64,000 nucleotides of DNA from JALORV01 sp963712485 (GTDB taxonomy: Bacteria > Pseudomonadota > Gammaproteobacteria > Burkholderiales > Burkholderiaceae_F): assembly GCA_963712485.1 (NCBI GenBank), contig CAVQID010000011.1, positions 1-64,000 on the forward strand, written 5' to 3'. How positions within the stretch are numbered: position 1 is the first letter of the stretch; every line of letters begins with the position of its first letter. Below are positions 15,678-24,348 of the stretch, one piece after another. Under the pieces are notes generated by a model. The model was not told where the DNA came from. It did not search any database and saw only the letters and a list, made by a program, of their open reading frames with translations. Position numbers and translations under genes: made by a program.

Positions 15678-18170
15678 CTAGTCGCGCGCGCGGGCGACGG
15701 TCCTCTGCATCTGCTGGCGCTCTTCTGCCGTCACCTGCTCCGCCCCGAGGTTGAAGGTGAGCTTGTTAATCGTTCCGGTGAACTTGAACGGAACGTCGTA
15801 GCGAAACTCCAGCATTGCCACGCCACTTCGAGTGTCACTGCCGACATCGAAGGTCTCGTCTTCAGGGAACGTGATCGGTGTCGAGTTCTCCATGGACTTT
15901 CTGTCGACTTCCTTGCCGTCCACGTAGAGCACGCCGGTCCCACCTTTGCCCAGGCCCGGTTCCGCCGACTTGAACTCGAAGACGATGGTGTGCTTGCCCG
16001 GACCTAACTCGGGACCTGACCAGATCGTGCGCTTTAGGTTGAGCAGGTTGTAGAGGAACACGGGCTTGCCCTTGCGTACGCCCCCCACGCCCTTGCTAAG
16101 GAAGAGCCCGTACCCGCCGAAGCGCCCGCCATCGGTGACGATCATGCCTTCGCCGCCGCCACTGGGGATCGTGATATCGGCGGTAATGGTGTACGACTTG
16201 TTCAGGATGCTCGGGGCGCCGCTGTTCGGCACGCCGGTCAATACTCCAGAATAAGTGAAGACTTTGCGTCCGCCGGTGAGGTTCGGGCGCGGCGTGTTCC
16301 AGCGTGTGAGTGACGAGTTGTCGAGCGGCAGCACGTCGTGCCTGGCGGCTTCGGCGTAAAACAACGCCTGCATCTGCTTGAGCTTGTCCGGCATCTGCGC
16401 CGCCAGATCGTTGGACTCGGTGGGATCCACGGCGACGTTGTAAAGCTCCCACTGGTACCCGGTGATCACATCGGGCGCGGGCTTGGTGCTCAGTTCCCAC
16501 GGCAGTGTTGCCGGGCTCGTCGCCGCCAGCCAGCCTTCGTGATAGATGGCGCGGTTGCCGAGCATCTCGAAGTACTGAGTGGTGCGCTTCGACGCGACGC
16601 TGGTGTTCGCCTTGTCCCAGGTGTAGGCCATGCTCACGCCGTCCATCGGTCGCTGCGGGATGCCGTTGAGTGTTTCAGGCATCGAGATTCCGGTCGCTTC
16701 AAGGATGGTCGGAACGATGTCGATAACGTGATGAAACTGGCGACGGATGCCGCCGACGTCGTTGATGTGGCCGGGCCACGACATGGCCACGCCCTGAGCT
16801 GTCCCGCCGAAGTGCGATGCCACCTGCTTGGTCCACTTGAACGGCGTGTCCATCGCCCACGCCCACGGCGCAGCAAAGTGCGGAAAAGTTTTGTCGGACC
16901 CCCAGAACTCGTACCAGAGGAACTGGGCCTTGACCGGCACCGGCACGCCGTTGAACGTGGTGAACTCGTTCGGTGTGCCGTTCAGCATTCCTTCTGGGCT
17001 CGCGCCGTTGTCACCCGCGATGTAGATGATCAGCGTGTTGTCGAGTTGGCCCATGTCCTCGACGGCCTGGATGACGCGGCCGATCTCGTGGTCGGTATAG
17101 GCCAGATAGGCGCCGTACACATCGGCCTGCTTGATGAACAGTTTCTTCTCGAGAAATCCGAGCGAATCCCACTCCGGCAACTCCTTCGGCCAGGGAGTCA
17201 GTTTCGCTTCGGGGGGCATGATGCCCAGCCGCTTCTGATTGGCAAAGATGGTCTCGCGAACCTTGTTCCAACCCTGGTCGAACAGGTGCATGTCGCCAAT
17301 CTTCTTAATCCACTCCGGGGTCGGATGGTGCGGCGAGTGCGTGCCGCCCGGAACGTAGTAGACAAAGAACGGCTTCTCGGGCGCGATCTCCTTTAGTTGC
17401 TTCATGTACTGGATCGCCTCGTCGGCCATGGCGGTCGTAAGGTTCCAGCCTGGCTTGCCTTCGAAAGGGAAGATGGCCGTTGTATTGCGGTAGAGGTTGG
17501 GCTGCCACTGGCTGGCGTCGCCGCCGACGAATCCGTAGAAATACTCGAAGCCCATGCCGACCGGCCATTGGTCGAACGGGCCGGCCTGGGTCGATTGATA
17601 GAACGGCGTGTTGTGGTTCTTGCCGAACCACGAGGTTGCGTACCCGTTTTGCTTGAGAACCTCTCCGATGGTTCCGTTCTCCTTCCGGATGACCGAGTCA
17701 TAGCCGGGGAAACCCGTCGCGATTTCGCCCACAACGCCGAAGCCGGCGACGTGATGGTTGCGCCCAGTGATCAGTGCTGCGCGCGTCGGTGAACAGAGCG
17801 ATGTGGAGTGGAAGTTCGTGTAGCGAACTCCGTTCCTGGCGATGCGGTCTAGTGCGGGCGTCGGAACGACACCACCAAAGGTGCCAGGTGCACCGAACCC
17901 GCTGTCGTCCGTCATGATCAGCAGCACATTGGGTGCCTTCTTCGGTGGCACCACGCGTGGCGCCCACCAGGATTTCGACTCCGAGGCCTTTTCCTTAATT
18001 ACGCCGCCGAACTTCGGATCGGGTGGCGGTAGCTGCTTGCCATCGAGGGTCGTCGTGGCACTCGGTGAGCCCGGCACGCCGGTTACTTGCTGCGCATCGC
18101 CTCGTGAAGAATAGGATGCAATGGCGACACCTGAAACCGCTATCGCGACAACCAGCTTGATGGACTTCAT
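15678..18170 (-). CDS. Secreted arylsulfatase
   Basis: This 830-aa type I sulfatase hydrolyses sulfate esters, probably in the periplasm. An N-terminal signal (VVAIAVSGVAIASYSSRGDA) is followed by a linker and the alkaline-phosphatase-like core. Calcium ligands are Asp88 and Asp89 in IMTDDSGFG. The modification motif is CSPTR at 126-130, where Cys126 must be converted to formylglycine, then ALITGRNHH. The last 200 residues are beta-rich (VLYVDGKEVDRK, FDVGSDTRSGV) and match the concanavalin-like C-terminal domain of long arylsulfatases. An anaerobic or FGE-type sulfatase-maturing enzyme is required and is not in the window. It is transcribed with the small membrane gene downstream. Confidence 0.92.
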   Translation of the reverse strand: MKSIKLVVAIAVSGVAIASYSSRGDAQQVTGVPGSPSATTTLDGKQLPPPDPKFGGVIKEKASESKSWWAPRVVPPKKAPNVLLIMTDDSGFGAPGTFGGVVPTPALDRIARNGVRYTNFHSTSLCSPTRAALITGRNHHVAGFGVVGEIATGFPGYDSVIRKENGTIGEVLKQNGYATSWFGKNHNTPFYQSTQAGPFDQWPVGMGFEYFYGFVGGDASQWQPNLYRNTTAIFPFEGKPGWNLTTAMADEAIQYMKQLKEIAPEKPFFVYYVPGGTHSPHHPTPEWIKKIGDMHLFDQGWNKVRETIFANQKRLGIMPPEAKLTPWPKELPEWDSLGFLEKKLFIKQADVYGAYLAYTDHEIGRVIQAVEDMGQLDNTLIIYIAGDNGASPEGMLNGTPNEFTTFNGVPVPVKAQFLWYEFWGSDKTFPHFAAPWAWAMDTPFKWTKQVASHFGGTAQGVAMSWPGHINDVGGIRRQFHHVIDIVPTILEATGISMPETLNGIPQRPMDGVSMAYTWDKANTSVASKRTTQYFEMLGNRAIYHEGWLAATSPATLPWELSTKPAPDVITGYQWELYNVAVDPTESNDLAAQMPDKLKQMQALFYAEAARHDVLPLDNSSLTRWNTPRPNLTGGRKVFTYSGVLTGVPNSGAPSILNKSYTITADITIPSGGGEGMIVTDGGRFGGYGLFLSKGVGGVRKGKPVFLYNLLNLKRTIWSGPELGPGKHTIVFEFKSAEPGLGKGGTGVLYVDGKEVDRKSMENSTPITFPEDETFDVGSDTRSGVAMLEFRYDVPFKFTGTINKLTFNLGAEQVTAEERQQMQRTVARARD

Positions 18171-18356
18171 AGGGCGCCTTTCCCATTCGGGGGAAACTGT
18201 CTCTCACTAAATTCAGAGGTCGCAAATCTGCGAAGGCCGTCCGGCGGCGACACTGACATCGCAGGCCTCGCATGATTCCAATGACCAGGCGGACCTCTCC
18301 ATGCCCGATACTTTGCACGGCGCTCGCTTCGAGCCGCACGTTGCTGCGGCGCTCGT

Positions 18357-18803
18357 TCAGGGTTGCGCCGACACGTAAACCAGGTTGTTGCCCTGAAACG
18401 CTGTGCGGTAGTACACGCCGGGCGCACAGTTGTAGTACTCGACCCCACCGATCGCCGTGGCAACACAACCGGGCGGCAGCGAATGGACAACCGTACCAAT
18501 CGGCACCGGCCCCGCCGGCGCTGTAGGTGGCTGGGCAGGCGGAGGCGGCGGTTTCGGCTGCGCAGCGGCCGCGGCCGAAGCGGAGGCCGCAGCCGCTGTC
18601 GCGGCGGAGGTTTCCACCGCCACCACGCGGCGCGTCGTGCGCCGGGCAGCGCCTGCATAGCTCATCGGCGTGAGCGGGGCGCCAATGATGGCGTTCGCAT
18701 CCCGTAAGAGACGGAGCCCGAACGTCGCCTCCGAATCGAAGTCCGCCGTGAGAAGAGCGACGAGTGCGGCGCCGAGCGCCAGGGGCTTCAGGACGAGTCT
18801 CAT
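18357..18803 (-). CDS. Secreted Ala/Pro-rich protein
   Basis: This 148-aa protein starts with a signal-like segment (LVLKPLALGAALVALLT). A low-complexity region rich in Ala follows (residues 70-85), then a proline-rich run (85-100). The conserved-looking C-terminal module is VHSLPPGCVATAIGGVEYYNC ... YYRTAFQGNNLVYV, with two Cys that may pair. The C-terminal module resembles the end of periplasmic DUF6515-like proteins. Its ATG overlaps the stop of the DUF2092 gene by one base (TGATG), so the two proteins are translationally coupled and probably work together. No enzyme motif is visible. Confidence 0.7.
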   Translation of the reverse strand: MRLVLKPLALGAALVALLTADFDSEATFGLRLLRDANAIIGAPLTPMSYAGAARRTTRRVVAVETSAATAAAASASAAAAAQPKPPPPPAQPPTAPAGPVPIGTVVHSLPPGCVATAIGGVEYYNCAPGVYYRTAFQGNNLVYVSAQP

Positions 18804-19576
18804 CACTTGCCTCCGGCCTTCAGGAACTCGATCCTGCGGGCGTCCTTCGCCGGTGTGAAAACGAACATGCCGGGGGCGAACTTGGGCGCGGTGTTCCAGC
18901 TCGCCAGCACCGCGAATTGCGGCGCCCCCGCCACCTGGGTGGAGGTGATCACGTATTTGCGCGGCAATGGCTCTGCGCCCTCCTGAATCCAGATCTGCCA
19001 GTCAACGTCGGCATTGCGGAAAGCGAGATGGTCGCAGCGCACCCCGCCGACCACCGCCTTGCCGACGACAAAGCCGTCCTTGACGTCGGTCTGGAGCAAC
19101 TCGTAGGCATTGCGATAAAGCAGATCGCCCGCCGGTACGATGATGTCGAGCGACTCGCGCGCGAAATCGAGCATCCCCTCCAGCGTGTTCGGCGCAGCGA
19201 CGGTGGCGTAGACCTTCTGATCGGGGTTGTAGAGGCTCAGGCTCTTGCCGTCGTAGTAGAACGCCTGGTTGATGAGATCGCCCTTTCGCCGCGCGACAAG
19301 CCTGTCAGGTCGCTGCACCGAGGCGACCGCGGCGTTGTCGAACTGGATCTTCTGCCCGGACGTGAGCACCATCTCGATCGTGCTAGTCGTGTCAACGCTG
19401 AACGACTTCAGGGCGGAGATGTAGTCAATCGACTTCCTGAGAATCGCTGTCGCCTGCGGGTCGAGTCCCGCGGGCGGGCCTTGGGCGAGGGCAGCTGTCG
19501 GAAGCCCTGCGAGCCCGAGGGCAACCAGAAGAAACGGCAGCCAGCGGCCGCCGGCAGATCGATCGAATCGCTTCAT
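18803..19576 (-). CDS. DUF2092 periplasmic protein
   Basis: This 257-aa protein has a signal peptide at residues 1-32 (PFLLVALGLAGLPTAALA). The rest matches DUF2092: ILRKSIDYISALKSFSVDT, SGQKIQFDNAAVASVQRPD, FYYDGKSLSLYNPDQKVYATV, GGVRCDHLAFRNADVDWQIW. The predicted fold is a half-barrel related to LolA/LppX lipid carriers, so it may bind a hydrophobic ligand in the periplasm. The start at 19576 is chosen because it places the signal peptide at the N-terminus. It is coupled to the Ala/Pro-rich gene and sits just upstream of the arylsulfatase on the same strand, so all may form one unit. Confidence 0.8.
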   Translation of the reverse strand: MKRFDRSAGGRWLPFLLVALGLAGLPTAALAQGPPAGLDPQATAILRKSIDYISALKSFSVDTTSTIEMVLTSGQKIQFDNAAVASVQRPDRLVARRKGDLINQAFYYDGKSLSLYNPDQKVYATVAAPNTLEGMLDFARESLDIIVPAGDLLYRNAYELLQTDVKDGFVVGKAVVGGVRCDHLAFRNADVDWQIWIQEGAEPLPRKYVITSTQVAGAPQFAVLASWNTAPKFAPGMFVFTPAKDARRIEFLKAGGK

Positions 19577-19654
19577 GTCATGCACCCTTCGTCTTTCGCG
19601 ACCCGCTGTCATGCGCGCCAGATGCCAGCGCGTAAGTCAACAAGGCTCGCCTCA

Positions 19655-20041
19655 CTAGATGGAACGCGGCACGCCGCCCATGGCGGCGCCGATCGCCGCG
19701 AGCAGTGCTTCGTCATTGACGGGCTTGCAGAGATAGGCCTTTGCGCCGAGTTGAATGGCCCGCGCGTGCGACTCGGATGTGTCGTGCCCGGTGATGATCA
19801 AGACCGGTACGGACGAATGATTAACAGCGAGCGCACATTGAACGTCGAATCCGCTCATTTCCGGCATGTGCAGATCGAGCACCAGACAGTCCGGCTCGTG
19901 GTCCTCGATCGCATGCAAGAACTCGGCGCCGGACGCGAACGTCTCGACCGCAAAGCCGGCCGATGAAACGAGTCGCTGCAAGGCAAGTCGCACGTCTGCA
20001 TCGTCGTCCACTACGGCCAGCAGCCGTGCGTCGTATCCCAT
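19655..20041 (-). CDS. Single-domain response regulator (receiver only)
   Basis: This 128-aa CheY-like receiver has the acidic pair in VVDDDADVR (residues 10-17), phospho-acceptor Asp56 in LVLDLHMPEMSG, and conserved Lys106 in LCKPVND. There is no output domain, so it must act by protein contact or as a phosphate sink. It lies 89 bases downstream of the FixJ-like regulator on the same strand and is most similar to that class of receiver. It probably belongs to the same phosphorelay, competing for or draining phosphate from the kinase upstream. Confidence 0.88.
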   Translation of the reverse strand: MGYDARLLAVVDDDADVRLALQRLVSSAGFAVETFASGAEFLHAIEDHEPDCLVLDLHMPEMSGFDVQCALAVNHSSVPVLIITGHDTSESHARAIQLGAKAYLCKPVNDEALLAAIGAAMGGVPRSI

Positions 20042-20130
20042 CGTGGACGCAACGTATCAAGCGCAGGTGATGGAACCAACTGGACCTTGGTCCAGGTTTG
20101 AGGAACGCCGCGGGGCACTGCAGCGCGAGC

Positions 20131-20760
20131 TCAGGTCCCGGTCACCGAGCCAACGCCCGCGCGCTCAGCCAGCTTGACAAGGTCGGCAACAACACGCACA
20201 CCCATCTTGCGCATAAGGTTGCCGCGATGAAACTTGATTGTCTTCTCGCTCGTGCCCAGATCGGCGGCAATTTGCTTATTCAGCCTGCCGGCCACAATCT
20301 GCTCGAGAACCTGCCGTTCGCGTTCTGTTAGCGACGAGAGGCGCTTCGCGACGCGCTCTCGCTCGGAGCTTACGAGACGAAGGGCCTGGTCTCGCGCCAG
20401 CGCATCGCGAACGGCTGCAATCAGATCGGTGTCGTCGACCGGCTTGGTGAGGAAGTCCGCCGCACCATGTTTCATCGCCTGCACACTCGAGGCAATGTCA
20501 CCGCGCCCGGTCAGAAAGATGATCGGCAGGGCGCTGGTTTCCTGTTCCAGCGCCCGCTGCAGCTCGAGACCGCTCAATCCGGGAAGCTCGAGATCGAGTA
20601 TGAGGCAAGCCGGTGCGTTGCGGTCATAGCCTTCAAGAAACTGCTTTGGTGAGAGGAAAGTGACGACTCTCAATCCAACGGACTGGAGCAGCCGATCAAT
20701 CGCTTTCAGGATGTCCGGATCATCGTCGACCAGGTAAACCGTTGGAGACTGGTTTTCCAT
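20131..20760 (-). CDS. FixJ-family response regulator with LuxR-type HTH
   Basis: This 209-aa DNA-binding regulator has a receiver at residues 5-120, with phospho-acceptor Asp56 (LILDLELPGLSG) and Lys106 (LTKPVDD). The LuxR/GerE helix-turn-helix is at 142-205 (LTERERQVLEQIVAGRLNKQIA, then GTSEKTIKFHRGNLMRKM). The N-terminal LTERERQVL and HRGNLMRKM are diagnostic of the NarL/FixJ output domain. It starts five bases after the histidine kinase stop and is surely its cognate partner. Target genes are unknown; the neighbouring sulfatase/DUF2092 genes are candidates by position only. Confidence 0.92.
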   Translation of the reverse strand: MENQSPTVYLVDDDPDILKAIDRLLQSVGLRVVTFLSPKQFLEGYDRNAPACLILDLELPGLSGLELQRALEQETSALPIIFLTGRGDIASSVQAMKHGAADFLTKPVDDTDLIAAVRDALARDQALRLVSSERERVAKRLSSLTERERQVLEQIVAGRLNKQIAADLGTSEKTIKFHRGNLMRKMGVRVVADLVKLAERAGVGSVTGT

Positions 20761-20765
20761 CGACG

Positions 20766-22595
20766 TCAGGACTGCTTTCCGGGAAGCTCGCAGTGCAGGG
20801 TTGCGCCGCCGTCGGAATTATTGGTCGCCCAGAGCCGGCCGCCATGAGCATCGACGATCGATCGGCAGATGGTCAGCCCCAATCCCATGCCGTGCGATTT
20901 AGTGGTCACGAATGGCTCGAATATCCGTTCGAGGTCCGCGGATGGTATTCCCGTGCCGCGGTCGGCGATGGAAACCTCGACATTGCCGCCCCCGGTCCTT
21001 CGCGTTCGTACCAGAAGACGGCCGTCCATGTTCCGGCCGTCCATGGCATCACATCCGTTCATCATGAAATTCAGCAGCACCTGTTGCAGCTGGTTCCGAT
21101 CGCCGCTCACGGGTGGCAGCCCTTCGCCGAGATCAGCGCGGACGGCTACGCGCCGGTTCAGCAGGTCACTGCGCATCAGCCGCAGCGTTTCCTCGACGAC
21201 GTCGTTGATGTCGAGCGGATTGCGCTGCGCCGATTCCTTCCTCAGCAGGGATCGGATTCGCTGGATCACCGCTCCTGCACGGTGATCGCTCTTCACGATG
21301 TCGGAAAGAATCTCTGTGAGCTTGTCGAGGCGCGGCGGGCTCTGCGCAAGAAACCGCTGCGCTGCCTGCGCATTGCTCAAGATGGCCGTGAGTGGCTGGT
21401 TGAGCTCGTGAGCGAGCGATCCGGACAGCTCCCCCAACATCGCCACGCGCGAGAGGTGGGCGAGCTCGTCGCGCTGGCGGGCGGTTGCTCGTTCGAGGTC
21501 CGTGCGTTCGGTGATGTCGACGACCGAGACCAGTACGAAGCGTCCCTCGTGAGTAGTCGTCGGGCTGAGCGCAACTTCCACCGGAACTTCGCTGCCGTCC
21601 TTCCGGCTCGCAAACAGCTCGCGTCCCGTCCCCATCGCTCGCGTCTGAGGATCGCGCGAGTAGGCGTCCCGCAGACGAACGTGCGGGACACGAAAGCGTT
21701 CCGGAACCAGCATTTCGACCGGCTGCGAGACGAGTTCAGCCCGAGGGCAGCGGAAGAGGTTTTCCGCCTGCGCATTCGCGAGCGCGATCGTGCCTTTGTC
21801 GTCGACCAAAAGAATCGCGCTGGGAGCGGCCTCGACAACCGCACGGAAGCGCTGCTCGCTGGCGAGGAGCTGCGCCGAAAGCTGCCCTGCTGCAATCATG
21901 TCCCAACTGAGCTCATAGCCCATCGCCAGGACGACGATGAAGATACCCGGCATGACAATCGTGGGGGCATGGATCAGCCCTAGAGTGATCAGCGCTGCGA
22001 AACCCGCGACCGCGGTGACGCAGATAACGAGACTGCCTCCAACAACGACTGCTCGGCGCCGCGCATCGGGGCCACCACGGCGCCAGAGCGACACGGCGGC
22101 ATCGAGGACGAACACCACCAGGAGCACATTGCCAATCTGGGGCACGATCCCCCAAGAATTAGCAACACCGACCGGGCCGGAAACGACCGCGCCACCCCAC
22201 AGTAGCGTTTGGTCCAGTGCGGTGACTTCGCGAAAGTTGACGTTTACGCCGGTCACGAAGTTCAGAACGAGCCCCAACAGCCGAAGACCCGACGCCGCAC
22301 AGGCAAGCCACAGTCTTCCGGCGTCGAAGTAGAAGTGGACGAACCAGATCATCGACAGCACGACCATTGCGAGTGGCACATGAGCCCAACGCAGCGTGGC
22401 GGCGTAAATCGCAGGAGACTGTGCCCGCATCATCGCCAACTCACAGATGCCGAAGGCGGTCGCCGAGATTGCCAGTGCGAAGAACAAGAGATGGGCGTAG
22501 TGTGATCTTTGCTTGAGCCAGACGAATAGATGGATGACACCGAGCGTCAGGCTCGCCGCGGACATCACGATCCAGATGACCTCGACCCAGCTCAT
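20766..22595 (-). CDS. Membrane PAS sensor histidine kinase (FixL-like)
   Basis: This 609-aa kinase has about seven transmembrane helices over residues 5-228, then a PAS domain (about 245-365, FRAVVEAAPSAILLVDDKG). The dimerisation/phosphoacceptor helix carries His396 (LAHELNQPL), and the ATPase domain (about 500-605) shows N box LQQVLLNFMMNGCDAM, G1 DRGTGIPSADL and G2 GMGLGLTICRSIV. The HELNQPLTAILSNAQA box is typical of the FixL/HPK4 group. No haem His context is obvious in the PAS domain, so it need not sense oxygen. The seven-helix module could sense a membrane or hydrophobic signal. It heads an operon with the FixJ-like gene. Confidence 0.9.
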   Translation of the reverse strand: MSWVEVIWIVMSAASLTLGVIHLFVWLKQRSHYAHLLFFALAISATAFGICELAMMRAQSPAIYAATLRWAHVPLAMVVLSMIWFVHFYFDAGRLWLACAASGLRLLGLVLNFVTGVNVNFREVTALDQTLLWGGAVVSGPVGVANSWGIVPQIGNVLLVVFVLDAAVSLWRRGGPDARRRAVVVGGSLVICVTAVAGFAALITLGLIHAPTIVMPGIFIVVLAMGYELSWDMIAAGQLSAQLLASEQRFRAVVEAAPSAILLVDDKGTIALANAQAENLFRCPRAELVSQPVEMLVPERFRVPHVRLRDAYSRDPQTRAMGTGRELFASRKDGSEVPVEVALSPTTTHEGRFVLVSVVDITERTDLERATARQRDELAHLSRVAMLGELSGSLAHELNQPLTAILSNAQAAQRFLAQSPPRLDKLTEILSDIVKSDHRAGAVIQRIRSLLRKESAQRNPLDINDVVEETLRLMRSDLLNRRVAVRADLGEGLPPVSGDRNQLQQVLLNFMMNGCDAMDGRNMDGRLLVRTRRTGGGNVEVSIADRGTGIPSADLERIFEPFVTTKSHGMGLGLTICRSIVDAHGGRLWATNNSDGGATLHCELPGKQS

Positions 22596-22715
22596 CTCAG
22601 CGGCAAGGGGAGTATTTGAAGCCGAGATTGCCGGCGGTCCGCGTCACGCCTTGGCTTTGGCTTCAATTGCGACGCGAGCCCCAGATGGTCGCCGCGATAA
22701 CAATTGACCAGAGGC

Positions 22716-23549
22716 TCAACGCTCGTTCGGCAACGGTACAGCGCCAACCGTGCCGCGATGCGATTGCCGCTCGCTGGCTTCGAGGCTTGACCGCAGGTCG
22801 AGCATCGCGTCCTGGCTGACATTGATCCATCCCTGCCCGGGGCGATTCATGTCCGCGATCAGCATGATGACTAAGGAAAAACTCAGCGCAGCAATGACCA
22901 TGACCGGACTGCGCGTGGTGCCCGCGACGCCCCCGTGATACCCCATTGCCCCGAACGAGAGGATCGCCATTGATAAGAGGACGATGGCGAACGGCGGCGG
23001 AATCCGACTGCGCTCGCGCAGCATCAGCCGCGCCTCATGGCAGCTGATCACTCTGTTGACAGACTCCACGAACAGCGAAATGCCGTTTGAACTTGGATCC
23101 ACCTGCTCCGCGGCGCCCGCGTGTATCCAAAGCTGATCGAGCAGGGCTCTTGACTTCAGCGGCGCATGCGAGTCAAGCGCGCCGGCCCATTGCAGGCGCT
23201 CGTCAACATATTCGCGTAGAACGCGTCGGACTTCCGCGCGGTGCGGCTCGGGTATGAACTCGGCGCGCAGATAGGCCGCGCGCACTTCGTTGGCCTCGTC
23301 AAGCACCGCGACCTTGCGCGCCTGGAAGCTGTCCTCGACGATGCCGAAGGTGATTGCCAGAATAAAGGCGAGCAAGCCTAGCGTTGCTCCGACCATCGCG
23401 CCAACCGGCGCTTCCTTCTCCTGATCTTGCTCCGCTCGTTTTTGGACGTATCTGCCGCGCCGAAAGCCGACTTCGATGGCAATCAGCGATATGAAAAACA
23501 CCGCGAGGAAGACGCCCCAGATTGGCAGGTAGTCGAAGTAACGTTGCAA
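22716..23549 (-). CDS. DUF4239 (bestrophin-like) membrane protein
   Basis: This 277-aa protein matches the DUF4239 architecture. Two N-terminal transmembrane helices (IWGVFLAVFFISLIAIEVGF and VGATLGLLAFILAITFGIVEDSF) are followed by a helical soluble middle (residues 80-185, DEANEVRAAYLRAEFIPEPHR), then two C-terminal helices (PPPFAIVLLSMAILSFGAMG, SPVMVIAALSFSLVIMLIADM) and the conserved IADMNRPGQGWINVSQ. Function is unknown; a bestrophin-like channel fold has been suggested for the family. The start codon appears to be TTG at 23549 without a clear ribosome binding site, so the exact N-terminus is uncertain. Confidence 0.75.
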   Translation of the reverse strand: MQRYFDYLPIWGVFLAVFFISLIAIEVGFRRGRYVQKRAEQDQEKEAPVGAMVGATLGLLAFILAITFGIVEDSFQARKVAVLDEANEVRAAYLRAEFIPEPHRAEVRRVLREYVDERLQWAGALDSHAPLKSRALLDQLWIHAGAAEQVDPSSNGISLFVESVNRVISCHEARLMLRERSRIPPPFAIVLLSMAILSFGAMGYHGGVAGTTRSPVMVIAALSFSLVIMLIADMNRPGQGWINVSQDAMLDLRSSLEASERQSHRGTVGAVPLPNER

Positions 23550-23767
23550 GCTGTTCAGATGCTGCGGCGGGCACCCAGCATCAGCCGATCGTGGATGGAG
23601 GCGCGGAGTTTACGCCGCGCCATCCTGTGTCGTCGTTGTGTCGTGAATCAGATCCGTCATGCCTGCCAAGGGGAAGGCCAAGGATGACTTTCGTCCGGTC
23701 TGCTTTCAGCAACTGGTCATGGTCTCTTGCGTTTGCGAGTGGCCCGTGACGAGACACCGGATTGCGG

Positions 23768-24184
23768 TCAGTCTGAAGCCCTGACGTACGTAAGCACGTG
23801 GTGAGCAAGCAATCCCGAGGCAACGCCGTTGCACTCAGCCGTTCCGTAGGCAAGCCGTTTCCCTATTTTGAGGATTCGCGCCGTGCATAAGAAGTTCTCC
23901 TGGCGTCCGCTTCGGAGGAATGCGGTCTTCATGTCCGACGTCACCCAATGTTCGTCGGTGCCCCTGAGGGTCATGATCGCCAGCCACATTGCAACATCGG
24001 CGGCACCCATTAGCGTCATGCCACTGACAATGCCGCCCGGACGTTCCAGGGCCGGGGCAAACGAAACATGCAGCACGCATTCGCCGTCGCCGCAAGATTG
24101 AGCAGAGAACCCGTAGGGCTGCAAGAAGGGTGTCCGTTGCAGTACCGCGTTGAGATCGGCTAGCGATGCTTTTTCGCCTGGCAT
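23768..24184 (-). CDS. Hotdog-fold acyl-CoA thioesterase-like protein
   Basis: This 138-aa protein fits the PaaI/YiiD-type hotdog thioesterase family. RPGGIVSGMTLMGAADVAMWLAI is the central hotdog helix with the conserved Gly and a catalytic Asp/Ser position. WVTSDMKTAFLRSGRQENFLC follows the typical beta-strand pattern of PaaI (TxxlnixFlrP). Such enzymes hydrolyse acyl-CoA or aryl-CoA thioesters in the cytoplasm. No pathway genes are adjacent: the next gene on this strand is the FeS oxidoreductase 164 bases upstream. Its substrate is unknown. Confidence 0.8.
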   Translation of the reverse strand: MPGEKASLADLNAVLQRTPFLQPYGFSAQSCGDGECVLHVSFAPALERPGGIVSGMTLMGAADVAMWLAIMTLRGTDEHWVTSDMKTAFLRSGRQENFLCTARILKIGKRLAYGTAECNGVASGLLAHHVLTYVRASD

Positions 24185-24348
24185 GGGGTTGGCTCAGTGT
24201 GGATGGGACATCGGTTGTGGCCATTCTTGCTCGACCACACGTGGGTCGCAACTGAGATTCGTTTCCTTGAAGACGTCCACGGCTCAGTGTCCGCCGGGCA
24301 CCGGGCGATCGAGTGGATAGTCGCAGACTGGCTGCGGTCAGAGCACCG

